A stretch of 64,000 bases of DNA from Mermis nigrescens (lineage: Eukaryota; Nematoda; Enoplea; Mermithida; Mermithidae): the NCBI GenBank assembly GCA_036768485.1, contig JAVLUZ010000141.1, positions 5,345,349 to 5,409,348 of the forward strand. The letters run 5' to 3'. A program made the position numbers and the translations under genes. The notes under the pieces were generated by a model. It was not told the DNA's origin and ran no database searches. It saw nothing but the letters and a program-made list of their open reading frames with translations. Of the stretch, positions 56,901-64,000 are shown piece after piece. The number at the start of each line of letters is the position of its first letter. Position 1 is the stretch's first letter.

Positions 56901-57000
56901 AACACCTCCGGATTATTTGACGTGCCAGCTGAAGTCGACTGCTGAAGAGGCACTGCTGTACCAGTTGACAATGGATTCGATGAGTTAGCTATCACGAGTG
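47782..57000 (-). CDS. SIAH: SIAH / seven-in-absentia E3 ubiquitin ligase (five exons seen)
   Basis: SIAH proteins are RING-type E3 ligases that dimerise through a C-terminal substrate-binding domain and mark partners for proteasomal degradation. On the - strand, exons of 231, 133, 107, 193 and 184 nt join with matching phases to 281 codons plus TGA. Vertebrate SIAH1 is about 282 residues in full, so this protein will be slightly longer. In order: a Ser/Thr-rich N-terminus; a C3HC4 RING (ECPVC...[12 protein letters not shown]...CCPTCRGP); two SIAH-type zinc fingers ([11 protein letters not shown]...H...H...C and [10 protein letters not shown]...HLMKVH); and the substrate-binding domain ([20 protein letters not shown]...[16 protein letters not shown]...GNLGINVTI). 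All splice sites are GT-AG. The N-terminal start exon is not firmly found. It converges with AVL9. Confidence 0.94.
47991..48254. mobile_element. Family A MITE beside SIAH last-exon acceptor
   Basis: Ends CTTACGTGGGCAGC and ...GCCCAGGTGTG. Flanks GCAATCAC and GCAATGAC match 7 of 8. It leaves only about 24 bp of pre-existing intron before the acceptor AG, so the branch point may lie in the MITE. Confidence 0.85.
48462..48673. mobile_element. MITE-like family C, copy 6
   Basis: Ends TGTAACAGCTCG and ...CCCCTATTACA. Flanking AGACA...TGTCT extends the inverted match outward, so the true ends may be a few bases further out. Confidence 0.72.
49255..49447 (-). CDS. SIAH: SIAH exon, substrate-binding domain part 1
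   Basis: The acceptor is CGTTTTATAG. It encodes [20 protein letters not shown], then [18 protein letters not shown] and [13 protein letters not shown]. The donor AG|GTGATT is phase 2. Confidence 0.95.
49675..49925. mobile_element. Family A MITE (251 bp), exact duplication
   Basis: Ends CACACATGGGCATGG and ...GCCCACCTATG. Exact duplication ATTTTGAC at 49667-49674 and 49926-49933. Confidence 0.92.
50028..50297. mobile_element. Family A MITE (270 bp)
   Basis: Ends CACACCTGGGC and ...GCCCACGTATG. Flanks CAGCTATA and CAGCTCTA match 7 of 8. Confidence 0.87.
51338..51738. mobile_element. Family A MITE with a second A MITE inside
   Basis: The outer copy begins CATACGTGGGCACC and ends ...CGCCTATGTGTATATG. 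The inner copy (51379-51612, CATAGGTGGGCAGC / GCCCACGTGTG) is flanked by an exact 8-bp duplication GTCAGGAT (51371-51378, 51613-51620). So the family was active over a period long enough for self-insertion. Confidence 0.87.
51842..51948 (-). CDS. SIAH: SIAH exon, second zinc finger
   Basis: The acceptor is TTTTTGTTTAG. It encodes [15 protein letters not shown] and [13 protein letters not shown], near-invariant in the family. The donor G|GTTGGT is weaker than the others but phase 1 fits the next exon. Confidence 0.95.
52001..52217. mobile_element. MITE-like family C, copy 7
   Basis: Ends TGTAATAGAGTG and ...GAGCTGTTACA. It sits in a SIAH intron with its near edge about 50 bp upstream of the 51948 exon acceptor. 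Confidence 0.68.
53309..53573. mobile_element. Family A MITE (265 bp)
   Basis: Ends CACATGTGGGCG and ...GCCCACTTATG. Flanks CCTACAAT and CCTACAAC match 7 of 8. Confidence 0.85.
53630..54282. mobile_element. Tc1/mariner-type MITE with nested family A
   Basis: Termini CAGTCGCGAGCATAAGTTTA and, reversed, CAGTCGCGAGCAAAAGTTTA continue to GAGCACCCCT on both sides, about 30 bp of inverted repeat. Flanked by TA. A family A MITE (53670-53899, exact duplication GTTACATG) lies near the left end. Without it the element is about 415 bp and non-coding. Confidence 0.9.
53670..53899. mobile_element. Family A MITE (230 bp), exact duplication
   Basis: Ends CACACATGGGCGTG and ...GCCAACCTATG. Exact duplication GTTACATG at 53662-53669 and 53900-53907. 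Nested in the 53630 Tc1-type element. Confidence 0.92.
55151..55283 (-). CDS. SIAH: SIAH exon, first zinc finger
   Basis: The acceptor is TTATTTTCAG. It encodes [20 protein letters not shown] and then [13 protein letters not shown]...HEEACEF, the SIAH NIRNLAMEKVA motif and first zinc finger. The donor AA|GTAAGA is phase 2. Confidence 0.95.
55284..56769. other. SIAH intron after the RING exon
   Basis: About 55290-56050 is plain AT-rich sequence with no recognisable element. From 56080 to 56540 a repeat related to those at 3060-3300 and 57530-57910 occurs (gcgcgatacgctgaaaatttg). A small (TTTC)n run lies near 56220. Confidence 0.55.
56770..57000 (-). CDS. SIAH: SIAH RING exon
   Basis: The acceptor CTGTCTTTTAG is just before 57000, so the exon enters with CA in phase 1 and the GTG at 56995 is not a start. 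It encodes about 30 Ser/Thr-rich residues, then the complete C3HC4 RING, including [20 protein letters not shown] and CCPTCRGPV. The donor C|GTAAGT is consensus, phase 1. Confidence 0.95.
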
Positions 57001-58592
57001 CTAAAAGACAGAGAATTCAATGAGAGCGTACCTAGTACGTATGGTTAAGAAATACAAATTAATCAAATGCGTCGGAGAGTGCGAGCCACACATGGCGTGA
57101 AGCGGGTCTAACGGGGACTGGACCCCCAGAATCCGGCGGACCTGATGGACCCCCATAATTAATTTTTGGTGCCATTTTCGGCAATTTGGTCCCATCAGAC
57201 CCCCAGAGTTCGGTTGCTGCCCATGTATGGTGGGAACCATAGCTCGATCAGCTTGAGATAATTCTATACGAATGACCAAAATTTTCATTTAGCTTGAGAT
57301 AATTTCATACAGAAAGACCACAAATTTCGATTTTGCGAATTCGTCAAGACATAATCCTTTGCCAAATTAAACAAAATTAGAATAGCTGAAAGGGCAGTCG
57401 GTGATTTTTATTGCAAATTTTGCCATGCTTCCTTCGGACTGTCCAAATCATCCGCTACGGAAAACCATTAATATTTAGCAATAGCACAGGTGTCATCAGA
57501 AATGTATAGCATGGGAATTCTAGGAAGTCAGCCCAAAAATGTTTGAAAATACCTTTTCTGGACATAAAAACTATGGGTCCACATCAAAACCACTATCCTC
57601 CGACATTTCAGTCGGTACTCATTCTTTCTAGAATATAAACACAAAAACATTTCGTAAAAAATTCGAAAAAATTAAGGGAAGTGAACAAAATATAGTAGAA
57701 AAATTAGAAGATATGTGTCGAAAATGTACCCTTTTGAACCAAAATTTAACCAAAACTGCTAATAAAACAGCATAATTTTTGCTATTTATTCGTAAAATCG
57801 ACAAATCTGGGGTTCGGCCGCCATTTTGCAGGGGATCCAGCAGCCAATCTGGGGAGAGGGACCGAATAAAACTCCCCAAACACCCTTCCCCAGGAGCAAG
57901 TATGGATGTCATGCGTCGTGTTAATATTCGCTTAAATCTTTTTTAACACGATGAAACTTAATAAGTTTTTCATTAGAAAATTGACTTTTCTTTTGTGTTA
58001 TTATTACCTTCTTTCCACAATTTTCAGATCAAAGTCTTTATCTGAAAAAGGTACAGTTGGTACATCGAAAGAGGTAATAAATAGTTTTGTGTAGATGAAA
58101 GGTGACGTTCGCAATGTTAAACTTAGGTGAAATGTAGGGTGCGATGCCACACGATCATATCAATGATCAAGATGAGCGAAAGAAACTGCTGGTGCGCTCC
58201 CTACCCATTTGCGAGGTCGCTAATGGCCAGACGAGCGTTTGCATCCAAAAACACTCAATAGCACACTGAAAAGTGAGGCTCTGTTTTTTCAACATAAGTA
58301 CACGTATATACAGGCCCGTATTGCGGATTTTATTTCGGGGGGGGGATTTTGAGGTCAGATATCTCGAGATTCGAGCACCATTAAGAGGTGTGCAAAAATA
58401 AAGGCATTTTTGAGCTTATCTCAACGAGCTCTGTGCAATGGTGAAGAAAAATTTCGAGAATGACCTTCGGATTTTAACCAAAATGGCTAAAAGCACTATG
58501 ACCTAAAAACGGCAGATTCTTACCCAAAAGACGGTCTAAAAAACATCAACCTTTGAAAAGATGGGGATGGACGACCAATTTTGGGCGAGGCC
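57001..58592. other. Upstream of SIAH RING exon
   Basis: Contains a MITE-like segment with ends CACACATGGCGTG and ...GCTGCCCATGTATG (about 57090-57230), a repeat at 57530-57910, a GC-richer island at 58140-58270 (candidate 5' exon) and a CAGGCCCGTATTGCGG end near 58313. Otherwise AT-rich. Confidence 0.5.
58205..58244 (-). CDS. Candidate SIAH 5' exon (tentative)
   Basis: A GC-richer island on the - strand has an ATG followed by 12 codons (MQTLVWPLATSQM) and ends ATG G|GTAGGG in phase 1. That phase is exactly what the RING exon needs (G plus CA gives Ala). SIAH N-termini are not conserved, so homology cannot confirm it. A + strand frame (about 58142-58268) is also open here. Confidence 0.2.
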
Positions 58593-59002
58593 CAAACGTG
58601 TTCTTAGGGGGGTTGGGGGGTTTACCCCAGAATGGCAACTGACCCCCCACAAAATGGCTGTGACCCCACCCCAGAATTGTCGATTTTTTTGTAAAAGTTG
58701 GTAAAATCTGTAAAAAGTGTGCCCTTTTAGGCGTTTTTAGCTCATTTTTGGCTCGAAAATCTCAGACTTTCGGCGCTTCGCGCCATATGCACATTTTTTG
58801 ACTATATTTTGTTCAGTTTACTCAATTTTTCCAAATTTTTCTTGGAAATTTCTCTTACGTTTTTGTTCTAGAAAGAGCGAGCCTTGCTTGACACGTCAAA
58901 GTGTTTTTGACGTGTACCCATCGTTTTTTAACCCAAAAAAAGTCACTTTTTGAAAAATTTTCGGGCCTGACCCCAGAATTCCCATGCTGTTGTACATGCA
59001 TG
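58593..59002 (+). mobile_element. hAT-type MITE family M, copy 2 (410 bp)
   Basis: Flanked by GCGAGGCC and GTGAGGCC (7 of 8). Interior matches 46402-46769 throughout, including ggcaactgacc, gaattgtcgattttttt and GGCGCTTCGCGCC. Confidence 0.82.
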
Positions 59003-59134
59003 GTGAGGCCTCGAATCCCTGATTCCACTATTACGTGAGTGTACCTAAGCAAGATAAAACTTGACTTGCATTTAGTATTCTCCGAAATTATTCTCCTTGA
59101 CCGTTTATTATGGGCCCGAAATCATTCTCCTTAA

Positions 59135-59546
59135 CCCTTTATTATTATGGGCCATCCGAAAAATCGGATGCAATTTTTTCTTCACTGTATGCAAATTCAT
59201 GGATGCATGATTTGCACCTATGACTTTGTAAATGCAACCATATGTACTCTGTCGATTTTTCAATATGCAAAGCAGATTAGAATCGCTTTGTTAATAATAG
59301 GGGACATGTCCGCCTAGTTCTCTTAAACCCTTCAAAATCCGCTATCACGCGCTCGGTCGCGAGCGCGAGACAGTGCTTGAGCATAGGTCTGAGCTAATCT
59401 TTACGCAAATTTTTCTAACTTACAAAGTGTTTTGCATGAAAACTAAACATCATAGTTTATAAGTCATCCCATTTTCGACAATGCTCTATCCAACGGTACA
59501 ATTTAGATAATTCGTATCCTAAAAAGCTACGTGCCCATAATAAAGG
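59135..59546. mobile_element. piggyBac-like MITE (412 bp)
   Basis: Left TTAA|CCCTTTATTATTATGGGCC and right ...GCCCATAATAAAGGG|TTGA. The CCCTTT start and a TTAA (one copy mutated to TTGA) target are the piggyBac pattern. A second CCGTTTATTATGGGCCC just to the left (about 59100) suggests an older neighbour. No coding sequence. Confidence 0.7.
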
Positions 59547-60587
59547 GTTGAATCTAATATTACAAGCCATCTCTTTAATAAAAACAATAATGAATCAATC
59601 TGTGTACATTGCAAAAGTTCTACATATGCGCTAGTTAACATAAACAAATAGTTGAGTAGCAAACGACTAACTGCTTAACTGATTGAAAAAGCAAAAAGCA
59701 AATGCGAGGCTAGTTTTCGGTAGAGTGTATAGAAAAAAACATAGTCGCTTAAATATTCTTAAAACAAGTATTCAAACATGGGCATAGGGGGTGAGAGAAG
59801 GTATTACCGCTACCTAAGGTTCTCTACAGTCAGGTACTGTCAGGTGATTTTGAGAAAACTACAGGTGCTGCAACACAATTTCTGAGCCGACTGTTGGAAA
59901 AAGACCGAAAAATCTACCTGAAAATGGTAAAAATATCTAAATTTTCATGCGCATCGTGCCGTATAGATGAATGTTTGTATTTTTCATCGCTAGAAACTCA
60001 TAAATTGGCTGAACTTCACTAATACGGGACAAGAAACCCAGTTTACCGCACATGCCATGCAAATTATCTTAAAATTTACATATACAGAATGTACATTGAC
60101 CTTTGTGGACCACTTTGTACTAGGGATGCAACGGATCCGGGTTTTCCAATAATATCAGATCCGGATACGGATCCATAAAATTTAAAATAACGGATCCGGC
60201 CGGATCCGGATCTTTAATTATTAAAATAACGGATAATAACGGATCCGGATCCGGATCCATGAATATACATTATGAACGCTTAATTTTTTTAAATACTTAA
60301 ATTTTTGTTCGCAAGTACGGTGCTCATTAGTTTCAGAAGCAGAATTACTGTAAGATTATGAAATAAGCAAAGCTGCATGAGCTTGATTCAGTGGTCAGGA
60401 TTGATCTTAATTCGGCTGTAGCTTGGAAAACTGCGAATCTGGCGTCTTCCTCTCATTAATCGGAAATGCCGAAAAGCATGTCTAGTCCTACATATCTGTA
60501 ACTGTTTTACGCTAGCTGATAACGAAACTAAATCGCAATGTAATCTCTGAGCAGCAAAGCTTTCCAGAAGCGGTGGAGGGTACCACC

Positions 60588-61334
60588 CAGTGTTTTTTGT
60601 ACAAGGTCCGTTTGTACATGTACAAAGATGGTCCCCAAAAGTCTTTGTACATTTAGTACATGCAAATTTTTGTGTACTATAGTACAATAGCGATTTTATG
60701 TGGTAAAACAGGGTTTTCGATCTTTGGTAGCGCATTCTATCTAATTTCTTGGTTTCTGACGCCAAAAATTATTAAAACTTGTCTCAAAACGGCGCTAAGC
60801 GCCGAATAGTTTGACATCTTTCCATTCTAAATGCAAATTCTGCTATTTTAAAGATATATAGGACAAACAATTACTCATTTCGGCGCGAAGCGCCCGAAAA
60901 TTTTGGGGATTTTACACCTTTTTACAGTTTTTGTCTTCCCAAAATTCTTTGTACATTTTGTACACACAAATTTTTGGGTACTATAATATGGTACAGTAGC
61001 GATTTTAGTGTGTTAAAAACAGAGTTGCTTGACTTTTGGTAGTGTATTTTAGCAAATTTCTGCGTCTCCAAAAGCGAAAATCACTATCATCCTAAAACGG
61101 CGCTAAGCGCCGAAAAATTTGACATTTTTCCTTTTGAAATCCAATTTCTACCAATTTGAAGATATATGCAACACACACTTACTCATTTCGGCGCAAAACA
61201 CCGAAAATTTTTGCGAATTTCAGACCTTTTTTGCAATTTTTGTCTCCCCAAAAATCTTTGTACATGTACAAAGACGGTCCCGAAAAATTTTTGTACATCG
61301 GGAAAAATCTTTTCCGAGTACAAAAAAAACACTG
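60588..61334 (-). mobile_element. Family E copy 3 (747 bp) nested in the hAT element
   Basis: Ends CAGTGTTTTTTGTAC and ...GTACAAAAAAAACACTG. Exact 8-bp duplication GTACCACC at 60580-60587 and 61335-61342, which places family E in the hAT type. It contains two tandem versions of the E core, each with GGCGC(T/G)AAGCGCC palindromes. Confidence 0.9.
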
Positions 61335-61633
61335 GTACCACCTGTATAAAAAAGCGTCTGCAAACTAAGCATGCGGCGGATTATAAAAAAATCAAAGCAG
61401 AGGAGTCTCAGCAGATCGAAGAAAAGGAAAGAGGTATTCTTGTTAAGCACAGATTGTGAAAGATTCTCGTCAGGCATGTCTACTTTCCTTTGCAGAAAAA
61501 CGCGCAGATTGCGAAAAGACTGCTTTGAAACATGAAAAGCAAAAAGTACAAATGACAATGGAAGCATGCTTACTTGCTGTATGAAATATTTTATTTTTAT
61601 GAGAGGATTCCTAATTAACTTATGTACGATTTA

Positions 61634-61789
61634 AGGGTAAAAAATGGAATAACGATGATGCAAGATCAATTGATATAGATGAGCGATTAGTTGAGCTTAT
61701 GACTTTGAGCAATCTACCATTTTCTTTGGTTGCAGAAAAGCTGCTGTTTCTTAAATACAATTTGCCTGTCATTGAATTTGAGTATTAAG
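61634..61789 (+). pseudogene. hAT transposase fragment
   Basis: The + strand frame reads DERLVELMTLSNLPFSLVAE followed by KLLFLKY, resembling the conserved hAT segment after the BED finger (...M...D..PFS.VE...F). It ends in a stop. Basic, Lys/Glu-rich frame pieces upstream (61343-61560) may be the preceding region, interrupted by stops. Confidence 0.65.
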
Positions 61790-62449
61790 TCAATCAAAGT
61801 AAAGCTTTTGTCTCATAATGATGTTGTTTCTTCAATACAATTCAAGGTTTAATGATCTTTTATCATAATCTCTTGGATCCGTTTAGGATCCGTTTTAAAC
61901 TGTGAAAATAACGGATCCGGATCTTATTTTTTAAAAATAGCGGATCCGGATCGGATCTTAATTTTTCAAAATACCGGATCCGGATACGGATCGGATCCAA
62001 AATAATACCGGATAATAACGGATCCGGATCCGGATCCGGATATCCGTTGCATCCCTACTTTGTACATGCACAAAGCGACCTTAAACAAATAACAATGATC
62101 TCAGTTCACTATATGACCATTCCTGGATTTCACCCATTCTGGCCACCTGTATCTTGCACATGTATGCAAGTATTAATACTGTAACAAATCTAAACCCCAA
62201 CTGTTTAGAGAACAACTTGCGTTTTTAGGCTATGTGCCTTTCACCCACTTTGAGCCAAAAACACAAGGCCATTTAAGCCCCCCTCCCTCTTATGTGACCA
62301 GCTATCCATATATGTATATACTAGCTAAAAATTCTAGATCAAAAGACACCTTCGATATTAGGTTAAAAATGAGAAAAAGCAAAGGGATAAAAATCTTAGG
62401 TGACGACCACCAGCTTTGAGTGAGGGATCCCCACCACATCCCTGATATA

Positions 62450-63353
62450 CGAGGGTTGATCAAAAAGTTCCCGGAATGAACCTATAACTTTTGATAGAAA
62501 AAAATTGAATTAAACAAATTATATGTTTATGAAGCTGAACCTTTACTGTATCAACCTGCAAGTTTTCAATTTTGTCGGCACATTTGTTGCTGATTGGTAG
62601 TCATTTATCATTATCATACTTTGTGCAACTATGAAAAACTCAAAATTTGAAGTTGGGCAAACATTAAGTTATTGCTTGAACTTTAATGGAACTTGAAGGA
62701 CATTCCGATCGCTCTGCAAAAAGTCTACTGAGACAGTGCTCCTGATAAAACAACGATTTATGACTAATCCAAACGATTTAGAGGTGAACAATAAAGCATT
62801 GAGGATGACCATTGGGAAGGGCGCCCTGTTGAGGCAATCCAGAGGAAAATGGGACTGCTGTTCAGGCTGTAGTTGAAGCAGACTCAACGATTGTCAGTAC
62901 GTGTGATAGCTGAGGAAGTGTGCTTGTCCTATGGATAGATTCAAAGTATTCTGAGTGATGGTTTGGGTTTGAGCAAACTTTCTGCAAGATGGGGTCCAAA
63001 AGCGTTGCAAGAAATTCGTCGTAAACAGCACTGCAACGCTTTTGGAACCCGTCCTGCAGAAAGTTAGCACAAACCCAAACGATCAGTCAGAATAGTTTGA
63101 ATCGATCCATAGGACAAGCCCACTTCCTTATCTACCACACTTAGTGACAATCATTGGTTTCTTTCAACTACAGCCTGAACAGCAGTCCCATTTTCCTCTG
63201 GATTGCCTCAACAGGGCGCCCTTCCCAATGGTCATCCTCAATGCTTTTAGTCCACCTCTAAATCGCTTGGATCGGTCATAAATCATTGTTTTATACGGAG
63301 CACTGTCTCAGTAGACTTTTTGCAGAGCGATCGGAATGTCCTTCGAATTCCAT
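62450..63353 (+). mobile_element. mariner relic folded into an inverted repeat
   Basis: The left end CGAGGGTTGATCAAAAAGTT after TA is a classic mariner terminus. From about 62640 the + strand encodes decayed transposase N-terminal sequence (e.g. RLSVRVIAEEVCLSYG then SDGLGLSKLSARW), with several stops. From 63030 the same segment recurs inverted up to 63353. No right mariner terminus is visible. Confidence 0.82.
62686..63353. repeat. Inverted repeat of mariner transposase segment
   Basis: The left arm (62686-63012) and right arm (63030-63353) are near-complementary around a loop of about 17 bp, e.g. ACATTCCGATCGCTCTGC against GCAGAGCGATCGGAATGT. The right arm runs directly into the LINE sequence. 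Confidence 0.88.
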
Positions 63354-63359
63354 CCTTTA

Positions 63360-64000
63360 TCAGACCATATTCAGGGACTCATTAAAGAACGTGACTCGAT
63401 CAGAGCAGTTAATCCATCCTCTGCTAGAATTGCTATTATAAACGAAATTATTGTCAAAGAATGTGATCAAGAAAAAATGCGAAAATGGCACGATTTTGTC
63501 ACCTCGCTAGACCATCGCTCATCTAACGTAAAACATCTTTGGGCAACGGTAAAATCATTGGATGGGAAAAGTCGAGCAATTGACAATGTACCTATTCGTT
63601 TTGATAGTGGTGAAGAAACTAATAATCGAAAAATCGCCACAAAGCTCTTAAAACAATTTACGGCAGTTTGACAACATTCTTCTTCTACCACTACACGCCG
63701 TATCATCCGTCATGTACATAGCAAACAATTACAACAAGTGCTCTTCACCATCAACGAGGTGAAATTAGCTATCACCTCAGCCAAAAACTCAAGAGCTTTT
63801 GGTCCAGATGGCATTGCCATGCCATTCTTGAAGCATTTGGGCCCCTGTGGCCTCCAAACGTTGACTGACTTATTGAACCTATCTGCATCAACGGCTACTT
63901 TACCTGTTATTTGGAAACGCTCCACCATCATCGCACTTCCCAAACCAGGCAAAGAACCAAACACAGCCTCCTCTTACCGCCCCATCTCAATCCTATGCCC
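63360..64000 (+). mobile_element. Non-LTR retrotransposon, start of reverse transcriptase
   Basis: The frame is open from before 63336 to the window edge except for one TGA at 63669-63671. The first part (MRKWHDFVTSLDHRSS, LWATVKSLDGKSR, KIATKLLKQFTA) is the endonuclease-RT linker of Jockey/R1/I-type LINEs. Then come the RT blocks SRAFGPDGIAMPFLKHLG and LPKPGKEPNTASSYRPISIL. The endonuclease is missing, so the copy is 5'-truncated; the rest lies beyond the window. Confidence 0.88.

Larger units (their letters stand above)
60121..62057 (+). mobile_element. hAT transposon (1.94 kb) with CGGATCCGG subterminal repeats
   Basis: Termini TAGGGATGCAACGGATCCGG and ...ATCCGTTGCATCCCTA share 16 perfect inverted bases. 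Exact 8-bp duplication CTTTGTAC at 60113-60120 and 62058-62065. Dense CGGATCCGG repeats line both ends (60130-60260, 61870-62040), typical of transposase-binding arrays. Interrupted by family E copy 3. Transposase remnants are broken. Confidence 0.92.

Noticed and set aside
56762..56995. SIAH RING frame read as a complete 76-residue protein starting at GTG
   Set aside because: A good acceptor lies just upstream and a consensus donor at the end, and the next exons continue the protein in phase. It is an internal exon.
58142..58268. + strand frame MPHDHINDQDERKKLL...
   Set aside because: About 42 codons with no recognisable family or splice partners. Kept only as context for the candidate SIAH exon.

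Overview
The window is animal-type nuclear DNA: AT-rich, intron-rich and packed with DNA transposons. It holds two protein-coding genes, both recognised by piecing together short exons with matching splice phases. AVL9 (late secretory pathway, DENN-related) runs on the + strand from 1897 to 42029 in 14 exons, giving 532 codons plus stop. A SIAH/seven-in-absentia E3 ubiquitin ligase runs on the - strand from 57000 to 47782. Five exons are seen, giving 281 codons plus stop, and the N-terminal start exon is not firmly placed. The genes converge tail to tail across about 5.7 kb of repeats. Gene content points to a metazoan, probably an invertebrate given the divergence of both proteins, but I cannot name the lineage.

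Almost everything between exons is mobile DNA. At least a dozen insertions carry paired terminal sequences and recognisable 8-bp target-site duplications (TSDs) of hAT type. They range from 170-bp MITE-like elements to composites of 2-3 kb, often nested in one another. Two elements (32888-33690 and 60121-62057) keep broken pieces of hAT-like transposase. Tc1/mariner relics lie at 6560-7209, 53630-54282 and 62450-63353. A piggyBac-like small element is at 59135-59546, and a non-LTR retrotransposon enters the right edge at about 63360. AVL9 intron 7 contains a 4.5-kb (GGTT)n array with 1.1-kb higher-order repeats.

Layout: 1-1896 AVL9 upstream region; 1897-17820 AVL9 exons 1-7; 17821-30239 giant intron 7 (nested transposons, then the GGTT array); 30240-42029 AVL9 exons 8-14; 42030-47781 intergenic MITEs; 47782-57000 SIAH exons with repeat-filled introns; 57001-64000 SIAH upstream or intron sequence with hAT, piggyBac-like, mariner and LINE elements.

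Most notable: AVL9 'intron 12' has no GT donor and is bounded by an exact 8-bp direct repeat, the size of the TSDs seen throughout the window. This suggests a transposon inserted in a coding exon that either became an intron or truncates the protein. AVL9 intron 6 appears to be GC-AG. Several MITEs sit 17-51 bp upstream of splice acceptors. One CG-rich palindrome recurs inside otherwise unrelated repeat families.
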